Below, piece by piece: positions 25,193 to 40,900 of a stretch of 59,808 bases of DNA. The stretch lies in assembly GCA_964058805.1 (NCBI GenBank), contig CAXKVV010000137.1, forward strand, positions 1 to 59,808, written 5' to 3'. This stretch comes from Schoenoplectus triqueter. Lineage: Eukaryota > Streptophyta > Magnoliopsida > Poales > Cyperaceae. The translations under genes were made by a program, and so were the position numbers. Position 1 is the stretch's first letter; each line of letters begins with the position of its first letter. Under the pieces are notes generated by a model. The model did not search any database, had not been told where the DNA came from, and saw only the letters and a program-made list of their open reading frames with translations.

Positions 25193-28100
25193 AAAACATC
25201 AAAACGGGACCCGACACCCTCGGTATCGCCGAAAACGAGTCCGGGCGCGCAAAACATGAAAACGGGACCCGACGCCCTCGGTACCGCCGAAAACGAGTTC
25301 GGGCACGCAAAACATGAAAATAATACCCGACGCCCTCGATACCGACGAAAACGGGACCCGACGCCCTCAAGACCGCCGAAAACGAGTCCGGGGGCACAAA
25401 ACATTAAAACGGGACCCGACAACCTCAGTACCGCCGAAAAAGAGTCCGGGCGCGCAAAACGTGAAAATGGGACCCAACGCCCTCGCTACCGCCGAAAACG
25501 AGTTCGGGCGCGCAAAACATGAAAACGGGACCCGACGCCCTCGGTATCGTCGAAAATGAGTTCGGGCGCGCAAAACATGAAAACGATACCCGACGCCCTC
25601 GATACCGCCGAAAACGGGACCCGACGCCCTCGAGACCGCCGAAAACGAGTCCGGGCGCGCAAATCATGAAAATGGGACCCGACGCCCTCGGTCCCGCCGA
25701 AAACGAGTCCGGGCGCGCAAAACATGAAAACGGGACCTGACGCCCACGGTACCGCCAAAAATGAGTTCGGGCGCGCAAAACATGAAAACGATACCCGACG
25801 CCCTCGATACCGCCGAAAACGGGACCCGACGCCCACGTTACCGCCAAAAACGAGTCCGGGAGCGCAAAACATGAAAACGAGACCCGACGCCCTCGGTACC
25901 GCCGAAAACGAGTCCGGGCGCGCAAAACATGAAAACGGGACCCGACGCCCACGGTACCGCCGAAAATGAGTACGGGCGAGCAAAACATGAAAACGATACC
26001 TGACGCCCTCGAGACCGCCAAAAACGAGTCCGGGCGCGCAAAACATTAAAATGGGACCCGACAACCTCGGTACCGCCGAAAATGAGTTCGGGCGCGCAAA
26101 ACATGAAAACTATACCCGACGAACTCGATACCGCCGAAAATGGGACCCGGCGCCCTCGTTACCGCCTAAAACGAGTCCAGGAGCGCAAAATATGAAAACA
26201 AGACCCGACGCCCTCGGTACCGCCGAAAATGAGTCCGGGCGCGCAAAACGTGAAAACGGGACCCGACGCCCTCGCTACCGCCGAAAATGAGTCCGGGCGC
26301 GCAAAACATGAAAACGGGACCCGACGCCCTCGGTACCGCCAAAAACGAGTCCGGGCGCGCAAAACATGAAAACGAGACCCGACGCCCTCGGTACCGCCGA
26401 AAATGAGTTCGGGCGCGCAAAACATGAAAACGATACCCGACGCCCTCGATACCGCCGAAAACGGGACCCGACGCCCTCGAGACCGCCGAAAACGAGTCCG
26501 GGCGCGCAAATAATGAAAACGGGACCCGACGCCCTCGGTACCGCCGAAAACGAGTCCGGGCGCGCAAAACATGAAAACGGGACCCGACGCCCACGGTACC
26601 GCCAAAAATGAGTTCGGGCACGCAAAACATGAAAACGATACCCGACGCCCTCGATACCGCCGAAAACGGGACCCGACGCCCACGTTACCGCCAAAAACGA
26701 GTCCTGGAGCGCAAAATATGAAAACGAGACCCGACGCCCTCGGTACCGCCGAAAACGAGTCAGGGCGCGCAAAACATGAAAACGGGACCCGACGCCCACG
26801 GTACTGACGAAAATGAGTACGGGCGCGCAAAACATGAAAACGATACCCGATGCCCTCGAGACCGCCAAAAACGAGTCCGGGCGCGCAAAACATTAAAACG
26901 GGACCCGACAACCTCGGTACCGCCGAACATGAGTCCGGGCGCGCAAACCGGAAAAACGGGAACCAACGCCCTGGGTACCGCCGAAAATGATTCCGGGCGC
27001 GCAAAACAAGAAAATGAGACACGACGCCCTCGGTATCGCCGAAAACGGGACCCGACGCTTTCGAGACCGCCGAAAACGAGTCCGGGCGCGCAAAAAATCA
27101 AAACGGGACCCGACACCCTCGGTATCGCCGAAAACGAGTCCGGGCGCGCAAAACATGAAAACGGGACCCGACGCCCTCGGTACCGCCGAAAATTAGTTCG
27201 GGCGCGCAAAACATGAAAACGATACCCGACGCCCACGAGACCGCCGAAAACGAGTCCGGGCGTGCAAAACATTAAAACGGGACCCGACGCCCCCGATATC
27301 GCCGAAAACGAATCCGGGCGCGCAAAACGTGAAAACGGGACCCGACGCCCTCGGTACGGCCGAAAATGTGTACGGGCGCGCAAAACATGAAAACGATACC
27401 CGACGCCCTCGAGACCGCCAAAAACGAGTCCGGGCGCGCAAAACATTAAAACGGGACCCGACAACCTCGGTACCGCCGAAAATGAGTCCGGGCGCGCAAA
27501 CCGGAAAAACGGGAACCGACGCCCTGGGTACCGCCGAATATGATTCCGGGCGCGCAAAACAAGAACATGAGATACGACGCCCTCGGTACCGCCGAAAACG
27601 GGACCCGACGCCTTCGAGACCGCCGAAAAAGAGTCCGGGCGCGCAAAACATCAAAACGGGGCCCGACACCCTCGGTATCGACGAAAACGAGTCCGGGCGC
27701 GCAAAACATGAAAACGGGACCCGACGCCCTCGGTACCGCCGAAAACGAGTTCGGGCACGCAAAACATGAAAACAATACCCGACGCCCTCGATACCGCCGA
27801 AAACGGGACCCGACGCCCTCAAGACCGCCGAAAACGAGTCCGGGCGCACAAAACATTAAAACGGGACCCGACAACCTCAGTACCGCCGAAAACGAGTCCG
27901 GGCGCGCAAAACGTGAAAATGGGACCCGACGCCCTCGCTACCGCCGAAAACGAGTCCGGGCGCGCAAAACATGAAAACGGGACCCGACGCCCTCGGTATC
28001 GCCGAAAATGAGTTTGGGCGCGCAAAACATGAAAACGATACCCGACACCCTCGATACCGCCGAAAACGGGACCCGACGCCCACGTTACCGCCAAAAACGA

Positions 28101-31100
28101 GTCCGGGAGCGCAAAACATGAAAACGAGACCCGACGCCCTCGGTACTGCCGAAAATGAGTTCGGGCGCGCAAAACATGAAAACGACAACCGACGCCTTCG
28201 AGGCCGCCGAAAACGAGTCCGGGCGCGCAAAACATGAAAACGACAATCGACGCCCTAGGTACCGCCGAAAATGAGTCCGGGCGCGCAAAATAAGAAAATG
28301 AGACACGACGCCCTCTGTACCGCCGAAAATGGGACCCGACGCCTTCGAGACCGCCGAAAACGAGTTCGGGCGCGTAAAACATTAAAACGGGACCCGACGC
28401 CCTCGGTATCGCCGAAAACAAGTCCGGGCGCGCAAAACATGAAAACGGGACCCGACGCCCTCAGTACCGCCGAAAATGAGTCCGGGCGCGCAAAACATCA
28501 AAACGGGGCCCGACACCCTCGGTATCGCCGAAAATGAGTCCGGGCGCGCAAAACATGAAAACGGGACCCGACGCCCTCGGTACCGCCGAAAACGAGTTCG
28601 GGCCTCGCAAAACATGAAAACAATACCTGACGCCCTCGATACCGCCGAAAACGGGACCCGACGCCCTCAAGACCGCCGAAAACGAGTCCGGGCGCACAAA
28701 ACATTAAAACGGGATCCGACAACCTCGGTACCGCCGAAAACGAGTCCGGGCGCGCAAAACGTGAAAACGGGACCCGACGCCGTCGGTACCGCCGAAAACG
28801 AGTCCGGGCGCGCAAAACATGAAAACGGGAACCGACGCCCTCGGTATCGCCGAAAATGAGTTCGGGCGCGCAAAACATGAAAACGATACCCGACACCCTC
28901 GATACCGCCGAAAACGGGGCCCGACGCCCTCGAGACCGCCGAAAACGAATCCGGGCGCGCAAATCATTAAAACGGGACCCGACGCCCTCGGTACCGCCGA
29001 AAACGAATCCGGGGCGGAAAACATGAAAACGGGACCCGACGCCCTCGTTACCGTCAAAAATGAGTCTGGGAGCGCAAAACATGAAAAAGGGACCCGACGC
29101 CCTGGGTACCGCCGAAAATGAGTTCGGGCGCGCAAAACATGAAAATGAGACACGACGCCCTCGGTACCGCCGAAAACGGGACCCGACGCCTTCTAGACCG
29201 CCAAAAACGAGTCCGGGCGCGCAAAACATTAAAACGGGACCCGACGCCCTCGATATCGCCGAAAACGAGTCCGGGCGCGCAAAACATGAAAACGGGACCC
29301 GACAACCACGGTACCGCCGAAAACGAGTCCGAGCGCGCAAAAAATGAAAACGGGACCCGACAACCTCGGTACCGCCGAAAACAAGTCCGAGCGCGCGAAA
29401 CGTGAAAACGGGACCCGACGCCCTCGGTACCGCCGAAAACGAGTCCGGGCGCGCAAAACATGAAAACGGGACCCGACGCCCTCGGTACTGCCGAAAATGA
29501 GTTCGGGCGCGCCAAACATGAAAACGACAACCGACGCCTTCGAGACCGCCGAAAACGAGTCCGGGCGCGCAAAACATGAAAACGGGACCCGACGCCCTGG
29601 GTATCGCCTAAAATGAGTCCGGGCGCGCAAAACGTGAAAACGGGACCCGACGCCCTCGCTACCGCCGAAAACGAGTCTGGGCGCGCAAAACTTGAAAACG
29701 GGACCCGACGCCCTCGGTATCGCTGAAAATTAGTTCGGGCGCGCAAAACATGAAAACGATACCCGACGCCCTCGATACCGCCGAAAACGGGACCCGACGC
29801 CCTCGAGACCGCCGAAAACGAGTCCGGGCGCGCAAATCATTAAAACGGGACTCGACACCCTCGATATCGCCGAAAACGAGTCTAGGCGCGCAAAAAATGA
29901 AAACGGGACCCGACAACCTCGGTACCGCCAAAAACGAGTCCGAGCGCGCGAAACGTGAAAACGGGACCCGACGCTCTCGATATCGCCGAAAACGAGTCCG
30001 GGTGCGCCAAACATGAAAACGGGACCCAACAACCTCGGTACCACCGAAAATGAATCCGAGCGCGCAAAACGTGAAAACGGGACCCGACACCCTCGGTACC
30101 GCCGAAAACGAATATGGGGCGCAAAACATGAAAACGGGACCCGACGCCCTCGTTACCGTCAAAAACGAGTCTGGGAGCGCAAAACAAGAAAAAGGGACCC
30201 GACGCCCTGTGTACCGCCGAAAATGAGTTCGGGCGCGCAAAACAAGAAAATGAGACACGACGCCCTCGGTATCGCCGAAAACAGGACCCGACGCCTTCTA
30301 GACCGCCGAAAACGAGTCCGGGCGCGCAAAACATTAAAACGGGACCCGACGCCCTCGATATCACCGAAAACGAGTCCGGGCGCGCAAAACATGAAAACGG
30401 GACCCGACAACCAGGGTTCCGCCGAAAACGAGTCCGAGCGCGAAAAAAATGAAAACGGGACCCGACAACCTCGGTGCCGCCGAAAACAAGTCCGAGCGCG
30501 GAAAACGTGAAAACGGGACCCGACGCCCTCGGTACCGCCGAAAATGAGTCCGGGGCGCAAAACATGAAAAAGGGACATGACGCCCTGGGTACCGCCGAAA
30601 ATGAGTCCGGGTGCGCAAAACAAGAAAAAGAGACACGACGCCCTCGGTACCGCCGAAAACGGGACCCGACGCCTTCGAGACCGCCGAAAACGAGTCCGGG
30701 CGCGCAAAATTTGAAAACGGGACCCGAGGCCGTCGGTACCGTCTAAAACTAGTCCGAGCGCGCAAAACATGAAAAAGGGACCCGACGCCCTGGGTACCGC
30801 CGAAAATGATTCCGGGCGTGCAAAACATTAAAACGGGACCCGACGCCCTCGAGACCGCCGAAAACGAGTCCGGGCGTGCAAAACATTAAAACGGGACCCG
30901 ACGCCCCCGATATCGCCGAAAATGAGTCCGGGCGCGCAAAACGTGAAAACGGTACCCGACGCCCTCAGTACCGCCGAAAATGAGTCAGGCGCGCAAAACA
31001 TGAAAACGGGAACCGACGCCCTCGTTACCGCCAAAAACGTGTCCGGGAGCGCAAAACATGAAAACGAGACTCGACGCCCACGGTACCGCCGAAAATGAGT

Positions 31101-32739
31101 CCGGGCGCGCAAAACATGAAAACGGGACCCGACACCCACGGTACCGCCGAAAATGAGTTCGTACGCACAAAACATGAAAACGATACCCGACGCCCTCGAT
31201 ACCGCCGAAAACGATACCCGACGCCCTCGAGACCGCCGAAAATTAGTCCGGGCGCGCAAAACGTGAAAACGGGACCCGACGCATTCGGTACCGTCGAAAA
31301 CGAGTCCGGGCGCGCAAAACTTGAAAACGGGACAGCCCTCGGTTCTGTCTAAAACGAGTCCGGTCGCGCAAAACATGAAAAAGGGACCCGACGCCCTGGG
31401 TACCGTCGAAAATGAGTCCGGGCACGCGAAACAAGAAAATGTGACACGACGCCCTCGGTACTGCCGAAAACGGGACCCGACGCCTTCGAGACCGCCGAAA
31501 ACGAGTCCGGGCGCGCAAAACATGAAAACGGGACCGGACAACCTCGGTACCGCCGAAAATGAGTCCTGGCGCGAAAAACGTGAAAACGGGACCCGACACC
31601 CTCGGTACCGCCGAAAATGAGTTCGGGCGCGCAAAACAAGAAAACGATACCCGACGCCCTCGAGACCGTCGAAAATGAGTCTGGGCGCGCAAAACATTAA
31701 AACGTGACCGGACAACCTCGGTAACGCCGAAAACGGGTCCTGGCGCGCAAAACGTGAAAACGGGACCCGACGCCCTCGGTACCGCCGAAAATGAGTTCGA
31801 GCGCGCAAAACAAGAAAACGATACCAAACGCCCTCGAGACCGCCGAAAATGATTCCGGGCGTGCAAAACATTAAAACGGGACCCGACGCCCCTGATATCG
31901 CCGAAAACGAGACCGGGCGCGCAAAACTTGAAAACGGTACCCGACGCCCTCGGTACCGCCAAAAACGAGTCTGGGCGCGCAAAACATCAAAACGGGACCC
32001 GACACCCTCGGTATCGCCGAAAATGAGTCCGGGCGCGCAAAACATGAAAACGGGACCCGACGCCCTCGGTACCGTCGAAAACGAGTTCGGGCACGCAAAA
32101 CATGAAAACAATACCCGACGCCCTCGATACCGCCGAAATCGGGACCCGACGCCCTCAAGACCGCCGAAAACGAGTCCGGGCGCACAAAACATTAAAACGG
32201 GACCCGACAACCTCAGTACCGCCGAAAACGAGTCCGGGCGCGCAAAACGTGAAAACGGGACCCGACGCCCTCATTACCGCCGAAAACGAGTCCGGGCGCG
32301 CAAAACATGAAAACGGGACCCGACGCCCTCGGTATCGCCGAAAATTAGTTCGGGCGCGCAAAACATGAAAACGATACCCGACGCCCTCGATACCGCCGAA
32401 AACGGGACCCGACGCCCTCGAGACCGCCGAAAACGAGTCCGGGCGCGCAAATCATTAAAACGGGACTCGACGCCCTCGATATCACCGAAAACGAGTCCGG
32501 GCGCGCAAAAAATGAAAACGGGACCCGACAACCTCGGTACCGTCGAAAACGAGTCCGAGCGGGCGAAACGTGAAAACGGGACCCGACGCCCTCGGTACCG
32601 CCGAAAACGAGTCCGGGCGCGCAAAACTTGAAAACGGGACCCGACGCCCTCGGTACTGCCGAAAATGAGTTCGGGCGCGCCAAACATGAAAACGACAACC
32701 GACGCCTTCGAAACCGCCGAAAACGAGTCTGGGCGCGCA

Positions 32740-35700
32740 AAACATGAAAACGGGACCCAACGCCCTGGGTACCGCCTAAAATGAGTCTGGGCGCACAAAA
32801 CAAGAAAATGAGACATGACGCCCTCTGTACCGCCGAAAACGGGACCCGACGCCTTCGAGACCGCCGAAAACGGGTCCGGGCGCGCAAAACATTAAAACGG
32901 GACCCGACGCCCTCGGGACCGCCGAAAACGAGTTCGGGCGCGCAAAACAAGAAAACGATACCCGACGCCCTCAGAACCGCCGAAAACGAGTTCGGGCACG
33001 CAAAACATGAATACGATACCCGACGCCCTCGATACCGCCGAAAACGGGACCCGACGCCCTCAAGACCGCCGAAAATGAGTTCGGGCGCACAAAACTTTAA
33101 AACGGGATCCGACAACCTTGGTACCGCCGAAAATGAGTCCGGGCGCGCAAAACGTGAAAACGGGACCCGACGCCCTCGGTACCGCCGAAAATGAGTCCGG
33201 GCGCGCAAAACATGAAAACGGGAACCGACGCCCTCGGTATCGCCGAAAATGAGTTCGGGCGCGCAAAACATGAAAACGATACCCGACGCCCTCGATACCG
33301 CCGAAAACGGGACCCGACGCCCTCGAGACCGCCGAAAACGAGTCCGGGCGCAAAAATCATTAAAACGGGACCCGACGCCCTCGATATTGCCGAAAATGAG
33401 TCCGGGCGCGCAAAACATGAAAACGGGACCCGACAACCACGGTACCGCCAAAAATGAGTCCGAGCGCGCAAAACGTGAAAACGGGACCCGACGCCCTCGG
33501 TACCGCCGAAAACGAATCCGGGGCGCAAAACATGAAAATGGGACCCGACGCCCTCGTTACCGTCAAAAACGAGTCTGGGAGCGCAAGACATGAAAAAGGG
33601 ACCCGACGCCCTTGGTACCGCCGAAAATGAGTTCGGGCGCGCAAAACAAGAAAATGAGACACGACGCCCTCGGTACCGCCGAAAACAGGACCCGACGCCT
33701 TCTAGACCGTCGAAAACGAGTCCGGGCGCGCAAAACTTGAAAACGGGACAGCCCTCGGTACTGTCTAAAACGAGTCCGGTCGCGCAAAACATGAAAAAGG
33801 GACCCGACGCCCTGGGTACCGTCGAAAACGAGTCCGGGCACGCAAAACAAGAAAATGTGACACGACGCCCTCGGTACCGCCGAAAACGGGACCCGACGCC
33901 TTCGAGACCGCCGAAAACGAGTCCGGGCGCGCAAAACATGAAAACGGGACCGGACAACCTCGGTACCGCCGAAATTCGGTCCTAGCGCGAAAAACGTGAA
34001 AAGAGGACCCGACGCCCTTGGTACCGCCGAAAATGAGTTCGGGCGCGCAAAACAAGAAAACGATACCCGACGCCCTCGAGACCGCCGAAAACGAGTCCGG
34101 GCGCGCAAAACATGAAAACGGGACCGGACAACCTCGGTACCGTCGAAAACGGGTCCTGGCGCGCAAAACGTGAAAACGGGATCCACGCCCTCGGTACTAC
34201 CGAAAATGAGTTCGGGCGCGCAAAACAAGAAAACGATACCCGACGCCCCTGATATCGCCGAAAACGAGTCCGGGCGCGCAAAACGTGAAAACGGTACCCG
34301 ACGCCCTCGGTACCGCCAAAAACGAGTCCGGGCGCGCAAAACATGAAAACGGGAGCTGACGCCCTCGTTACCGCCAAAAATGAGTCCGGGAGCGCAAAAC
34401 ATGAAAACGAGACCCGACGCCCTCGGTACCGCCGAAAACGAGTCCGGGCGCGCAAAACATGAAAACGGGACCCGACGCCCACGGTACCGCCAAAAATGAG
34501 TTCGGGCGCGCAAAACATGAAAACGATACCCGACGCCCTCGATACCGCCGAAAATGGGACCCGACGCCCACGTTACCGCCAAAAACGAGTCCGAGAGCGC
34601 AAAACATGAAAACGAGACTCGACGCCCTCGGTACCGCCGAAAAAGAGTCCGGGCGCGCAAAACATGAAAACGATACCCGACGCCCTCGAGCCCCCCGAAA
34701 ACGAGTCCGGGCGCGCAAAACATTAAAACGGGACCCGACAACCTCGGTACCGCCGAAAATGAGTCCGGGCGCTCAAACCGGAAAAACGGGACCCGACGCC
34801 CTGGGTACCGCCGAAAATGATTCCGGGCGCGCAAAACAAGAAAATGAGACACGACGCCCTCGGTACCGCCGAAAACGGGACCCGACGCCTTCGAGACCGC
34901 CGAAAACGAGTCCGGTCGCGCAAAACATCAAAACGGGACCAGACACCCTCGGTATCGCCGAAAACGAGTCCGGGCGCGCAAAACATGAAAACGGGACTCG
35001 ACGCCTTCGGTACCACCGAAAACGAGTTCGGGCGCGCAAAACATGAAAACAATACCCGACGGCCTCGATACCGCCGAAATCGGGACCCGACGCCCTCAAG
35101 ACCGCCGAAAACGAGTCCGGGCGCACAAAACATTAAAACGGGACCCGACAACCTCAGTACCGCCGAAAACGAGTCCGGGCGCGCAAAACGTGAAAACGGG
35201 ACCCGACGCCCTCGCTACCGCCGAAAACGAGTCCGGGCGCGCAAAATATGAAAACGGGACCCGACGCCCTCGGTATCGCCGAAAATTAGTTCGGGCGCGC
35301 AAAACATGAAAACGATACCCGACGCCCTCGATACCGCCTAAAACGGGACCCGACGCCCTCGAGACCGCCGAAAACGAGTCCGGGCGCGCAAATCATTAAA
35401 ACGGGACCCGACGCCCTCGATATTGCCGAAAATGAGTCCGGGAGCGCAAAACATGAAAACGGGACCCGACAACCTCGGTACCGCCGAAAACGAGTCCGAG
35501 CGCGCAAAACGTGAAAACGGGACCCGACGCCCTCAGTACCGCCGAAAACGAGTCCGGGCGCGCAAAACACAAAAACGGGACCCGACGCCCTCGGTATTGC
35601 CGAAAAGGAGTTCGGGCGCGCCAAGCATGAAAACGACAACCGACGCCTTCGAGACCGCCGAAAACGAGTCCGGGCGCGCAAAACATGAAAACGGGACCCG

Positions 35701-37980
35701 ACGCCCAGGGTGCCGCCTAAAATGAGTCCGGGCGCGCAAAACAAGAAAATGAGACACGACGCCCTCTGTACCGCCGAAAACGGGACCCGACGCCTTCGAG
35801 ACCGCCGAAAATGGGTCCGGGCGCGCAAAACATTAAAACGGGACCCGACGCCCTCGGTATCGCCGAAAACGAGTCCGGGCGCGCAAAACATGCAAACGGG
35901 ACCCGACGCCCTCCGTACCGCCGAAAACGAGTTCGGGCACGCAGAACATAAATACGATACCCGACGCCCTCGATACCGCCGAAAACGGGACCCGACGCCC
36001 TCAAGACCGCCGAAAACGAGTCCGGGCGCACAAAACTTTAAAACGGGACCCGACAACCTCGGTACCGCCGAAAACGAGTCCGGGCGCGGAAGACATGAAA
36101 AAGGGACCCGACGCCCTCGGTACTGCCGAAAACGAGTCCGGGCGCGCAAAACATGAAAACGGGACCCGACGCCCTCGGTACTGCCGAAAAGGAGTTCGGG
36201 CGCGCCAAACATGAAAACGACAACCGACGCCTTCGAGACCGTCGAAAACGAGTCCGGGCGCGCAAAACGTGAAAACGGGACCCGACGCCCTCGGTACCGC
36301 CGAAAACGAGTCCGGGCGCGCAAAACATGAAAACGGGAACCGACGCCCTCGGTATCGTCAAAAATGAGTTCGGGCGCGCAAAACATGAAAACGATACCCG
36401 ACACCCTCGATACCGCCGAAAACGGGACCCGACGCCCTCGAGACCGCCGAAAACGAGTCCGGGCGCGCAAATCATTAAAACGGGACCCGACGCCCTCGAT
36501 ATTGCCAAAAATGAGTCCGGGCGCGCAAAACATGAAAACGGGACCCGACAACCTCGGTACCGTCGAAAACGAGTCCGAGCGCGCCAAACGTGAAAACGGG
36601 ACCCGACGCCCTCGGTACCGCCGAAATCGAATCCGGGGCGCAAAACATGAAAATGGGACCCGACGCCCTCGTTAACGTCAAAAACGAGTCTGGGAGCGCA
36701 AAACATGAAAAAGGGACCCGACGCCCTGGGTACCGCCGAAAATGAGTTCGGGCGCGCAAAACAAGAAAATGAGACACGACGCCCTCGGTACTGCCGAAAA
36801 CGGGACCCGACGCCTTCTAGACCGCCGAAAACGAGTCCGAGCGCGCAAAACAATAAAACGGGACCCGACGCCCTCGATATCGCCGAAAACGAGTCCGGGC
36901 GCGTAAAACATGAAAACGGGACCCGACAACCACGGTACCGCCGAAAACGAGTTCGGGCGCGCAAAACATGAAAACGATACCCGACGCCCTCGAGACCGCC
37001 GAAAACGAGTTCGGGCGCGCAAAACATGAAAACGATACCCGGCGCCCTCGATACCGTCGAAAATGAGTCCAGGACCCGACGAGCTCGGTACCGCCGAAAA
37101 CAAGTCCGGGCGCGCAAAACGTGAAAATGGGACCCGACGCCCTCGGTACCGCCGAAAATGAGTCCGGAAGCGCAAAACATGAAAATGAGACCCGACGCCC
37201 TCGTTACCGCCAAAAATGAGTCCGGGAGCGCAAAACATGAAAATGAGACCCGACGCCCTCGGTACCGCCGAAAACGAGTCCGGCGCGCAAAACATGAAAA
37301 CTCGACCCGACGCCCTCGGTACCGCCGAAAATGAGTTCGGGCACGCAAAACATGAAAACGATACCCGACGCCCTCGGTACCTTCGAAAACAGGACCCAAG
37401 GCCCTCGAGACCGCTGAAAACGAGTCCGGATGCACAAATCATGAAAACGGGACCCGACTCCCTCGGTATCGCCGAAAACGAGTCCGGGCGCGCAAAACAT
37501 AAAAACGGGACTCGACGCCCTCGGTACCGCCGAAAATGAGTTCGGGCGCTCAAAACATTAAAACTATTCCCGACGCCCTCGGTACCGTCGAAAACAAGTC
37601 CGGGCACGCAAAACTTGAAAACGGGACCCGAGGCCCTCGGTACCGTCTAAAACGAGTCCGAGCGCGCAAAACATGAAAAAGGGACCCGACGCCCTGGGTA
37701 CCGCCGAAAATGAGCCCGGGCGCGCAAAACATGAAGATGAGACACGACGCCCTCGGTACCGTCGAAAAAGGGACCCGACGCCTTCGAGACCGCCGAAAAC
37801 GAGTTCGGGCGCGCAAAACATTAAAACGGGACCCGACGCCCTCGGTTCCGCCGAAAACGAGTTCGGGCGCGGAAAACATGAAAATGACACCCGACGCCCT
37901 CGATACCGCCGAAAACGGGACCTGACGCCCTCAAGGCCGCCGAAAACGAGTCCGGGCGCACAAAACATTAAAACAGGACC
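32740..37980 (+). repeat. Satellite segmental duplication, copy A (~5.2 kb)
   Basis: This block matches copy B at 43100-48252 over its whole length. The offset is 10360 bp in the first part and about 10272 bp after roughly 34.2 kb. The difference of about 88 bp is close to one full monomer plus one 31-bp short monomer, so an indel of repeat units occurred after duplication. Boundaries are approximate. Confidence 0.8.
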
Positions 37981-40900
37981 CGACGCCCTCGGTATCGCCG
38001 AAAACGAGTCCGGGCGCGCAAAACATGAAAACGGGACCCGACGCCCTCCGTACCGCCGAAAACGAGTTCGGGCACGCACAACATAAATACGATACCCGAC
38101 GCCCTCGATACCGCCGAAAACGGGACCCGACGCCCTCAAGACCGCCGAAAACGAGTCCGGGCGCACAAAACTTTAAAACGGGACCCGACAACCTCGGTAC
38201 CGCCGAAAACGAGTCCGGGCGCGGAAGACATGAAAAAGGGACCCGACGCCCTCGGTACTGCCGAAAACGAGTCCGGGCGCGCAAAACATGAAAACGGGAC
38301 CCGACGCCCTCGGTACTGCCGAAAAGGAGTTCGGGCGCGCCAAACATGAAAACGACAACCGACGCCTTCGAGACCGCCGAAAATGAGTCCGGGCGCGCTA
38401 AACGTGAAAACGGGACCCGACGCCCTCGGTACCGCCGAAAAAGAGTCCGGGAGCGCAAAACATGAAAACGGGAACCGACGCCCTCGGTATCGTCAAAAAT
38501 GAGTTCGGGCGCGCAAAACATGAAAACGATACCCGACACCCTCGATACCGTCGAAAACGGGACCCGACGCCCTCGAGACCGCCGAAAACGAGTCCGGGCG
38601 CGCAAATCATTAAAACGGGACCCGACGCCCTCGGTACCGCCGAAAACGAGTCCGGGCGCGCAAAACATGAAAACGGGAACCGACGCCCTCGGTATCGTCA
38701 AAAATGAGTTCGGGCGCGCAAAACATGAAAACGATACCCGACACCCTCGATACCGTCGAAAACGGGACCCGACGCCTTCGAGACCGCCGAAAACGAGTCC
38801 GGTCGCGCAAAACATCAAAACGGGACCAGACACCCTCGGTATCGCCGAAAACGAGTCCGGGCGCGCAAAACATGAAAACGGGACTCGACGCCTTCAGTAC
38901 CGCCGAAAACGAGTTCGGGCGCGCAAAACATGAAAACAATACCCGACGCCCTCGATACCGCCGAAATCGGGACCCGACGCCCTCAAGACCGCCGAAAAAC
39001 GAGTCCGGGCGCACAAAACATTAAAACGGGACCCGACAACCTCAGTACCGCCGAAAATGAGTCCGGGCGCGCAAAACGTGAAAACGGGACCCGACGCCCT
39101 CGCTACCGCCGAAAACGAGTCCGGGCGCGCAAAATATGAAAACGGGACCCGACGCCCTCGGTATCGCCGAAAATTAGTTCGGGCGCGCAAAACATGAAAA
39201 CGATACCCGACGCCCTCGATACCGCCTAAAACGGGACCCGACGCCCTCGAGACCGCCGAAAACGAGTCCGGGCGCGCAAATCATTAAAACGGGACCCGAC
39301 GCCCTCGATATTGCCGAAAATGAGTCCGGGCGCGCAAAACATGAAAACGGGACCCGACAACCTCGGTACCGCCGAAAACGAGTCCGAGCGCGCAAAACGT
39401 GAAAACGGGACCCGACGCCCTCAGTACCGCCGAAAACGAGTCCGGGCGCGCAAAACACGAAAACGGGACCCGACGCCCTCGGTATTGCCGAAAAGGAGTT
39501 CGGGCGCGCCAAACATGAAAACGACAACCGACGCCTTCGAGACCGCCGAAAACGAGTCCGGGCGCGCAAAACATGAAAACGGGACCCGACGCCCAGGGTA
39601 CCGCCTAAAATGAGTCCGGGCGCGCAAAACAAGAAAATGAGACACGACGCCCTCTGTACCGCCGAAAACGGGACCCGACGCCTTCGAGACCGCCGAAAAT
39701 GGGTCCGGGCGGGCAAAACATGAAAACGGGACCCGACGCCCTCGGTATCGCCGAAAACGAGTCCGGGCGCGCAAAACATGCAAACGGGACCCGACGCCCT
39801 CCGTACCGCCGAAAACGAGTTCGGGCACGCAGAACATAAATACGATACCCGACGCCCTCGATACCGCCGAAAACGGGACCCGACGCCCTCAAGACCGCCG
39901 AAAACGAGTCCGGGCGCACAAAACTTTAAAACGGGACCCGACAACCTCGGTACCGCCGAAAACGAGTCCGGGCGCGGAAGACATGAAAAAGGGACCCGAC
40001 GCCCTCGGTACTGCCGAAAACGAGTCCGGGCGCGCAAAACATGAAAACGGGACCCGACGCCCTCGGTACTGCCGAAAAGGAGTTCGGGCGCGCCAAACAT
40101 GAAAACGACAACCGACGCCTTCGAGACCGTCGAAAACGAGTCCGGGCGCGCAAAACGTGAAAACGGGACCCGACGCCCTCGGTACCGCCGAAAACGAGTC
40201 CGGGCGCGCAAAACATGAAAACGGGAACCGACGCCCTCGGTATCGTCAAAAATGAGTTCGGGCGCGCAAAACATGAAAACGATACCCGACACCCTCGATA
40301 CCGCCGAAAACGGGACCCGACGCCCTCGAGACCGCCGAAAACGAGTCCGGGCGCGCAAATCATTAAAACGGGACCCGACGCCCTCGATAATGCCAAAAAT
40401 GAGTCCGGGCGCGCAAAACATGAAAACGGGACCCGACAACCTCGGTACCGTCGAAAACGAGTCCGAGCGCGCCAAACGTGAAAACGGGACCCGACGCCCT
40501 CGGTACCGCCGAAATCGAATCCGGGGCGCAAAACATGAAAATGGGACCCGACGCCCTCGTTAACGTCAAAAACGAGTCTGGGAGCGCAAAACATGAAAAA
40601 GGGACCCGACGCCCTGGGTTACCGCCGAAAATGAGTTCGGGCGCGCAAAACAAGAAAATGAGACACGACGCCCTCGGTACTGCCGAAAACGGGACCCGAC
40701 GCCCTCGATATCGCCGAAAACGAGTCCGGGCGCGTAAAACATGAAAACGGGACCCGACAACCACGGTACCGCCGAAAACGAGTTCGGGCGCGCAAAACAT
40801 GAAAACGATACCCGACGCCCTCGAGACCGCCGAAAACGAGTTCGGGCGCGCAAAACATGAAAACGATACCCGGCGCCCTCGATACCGTCGAAAATGAGTC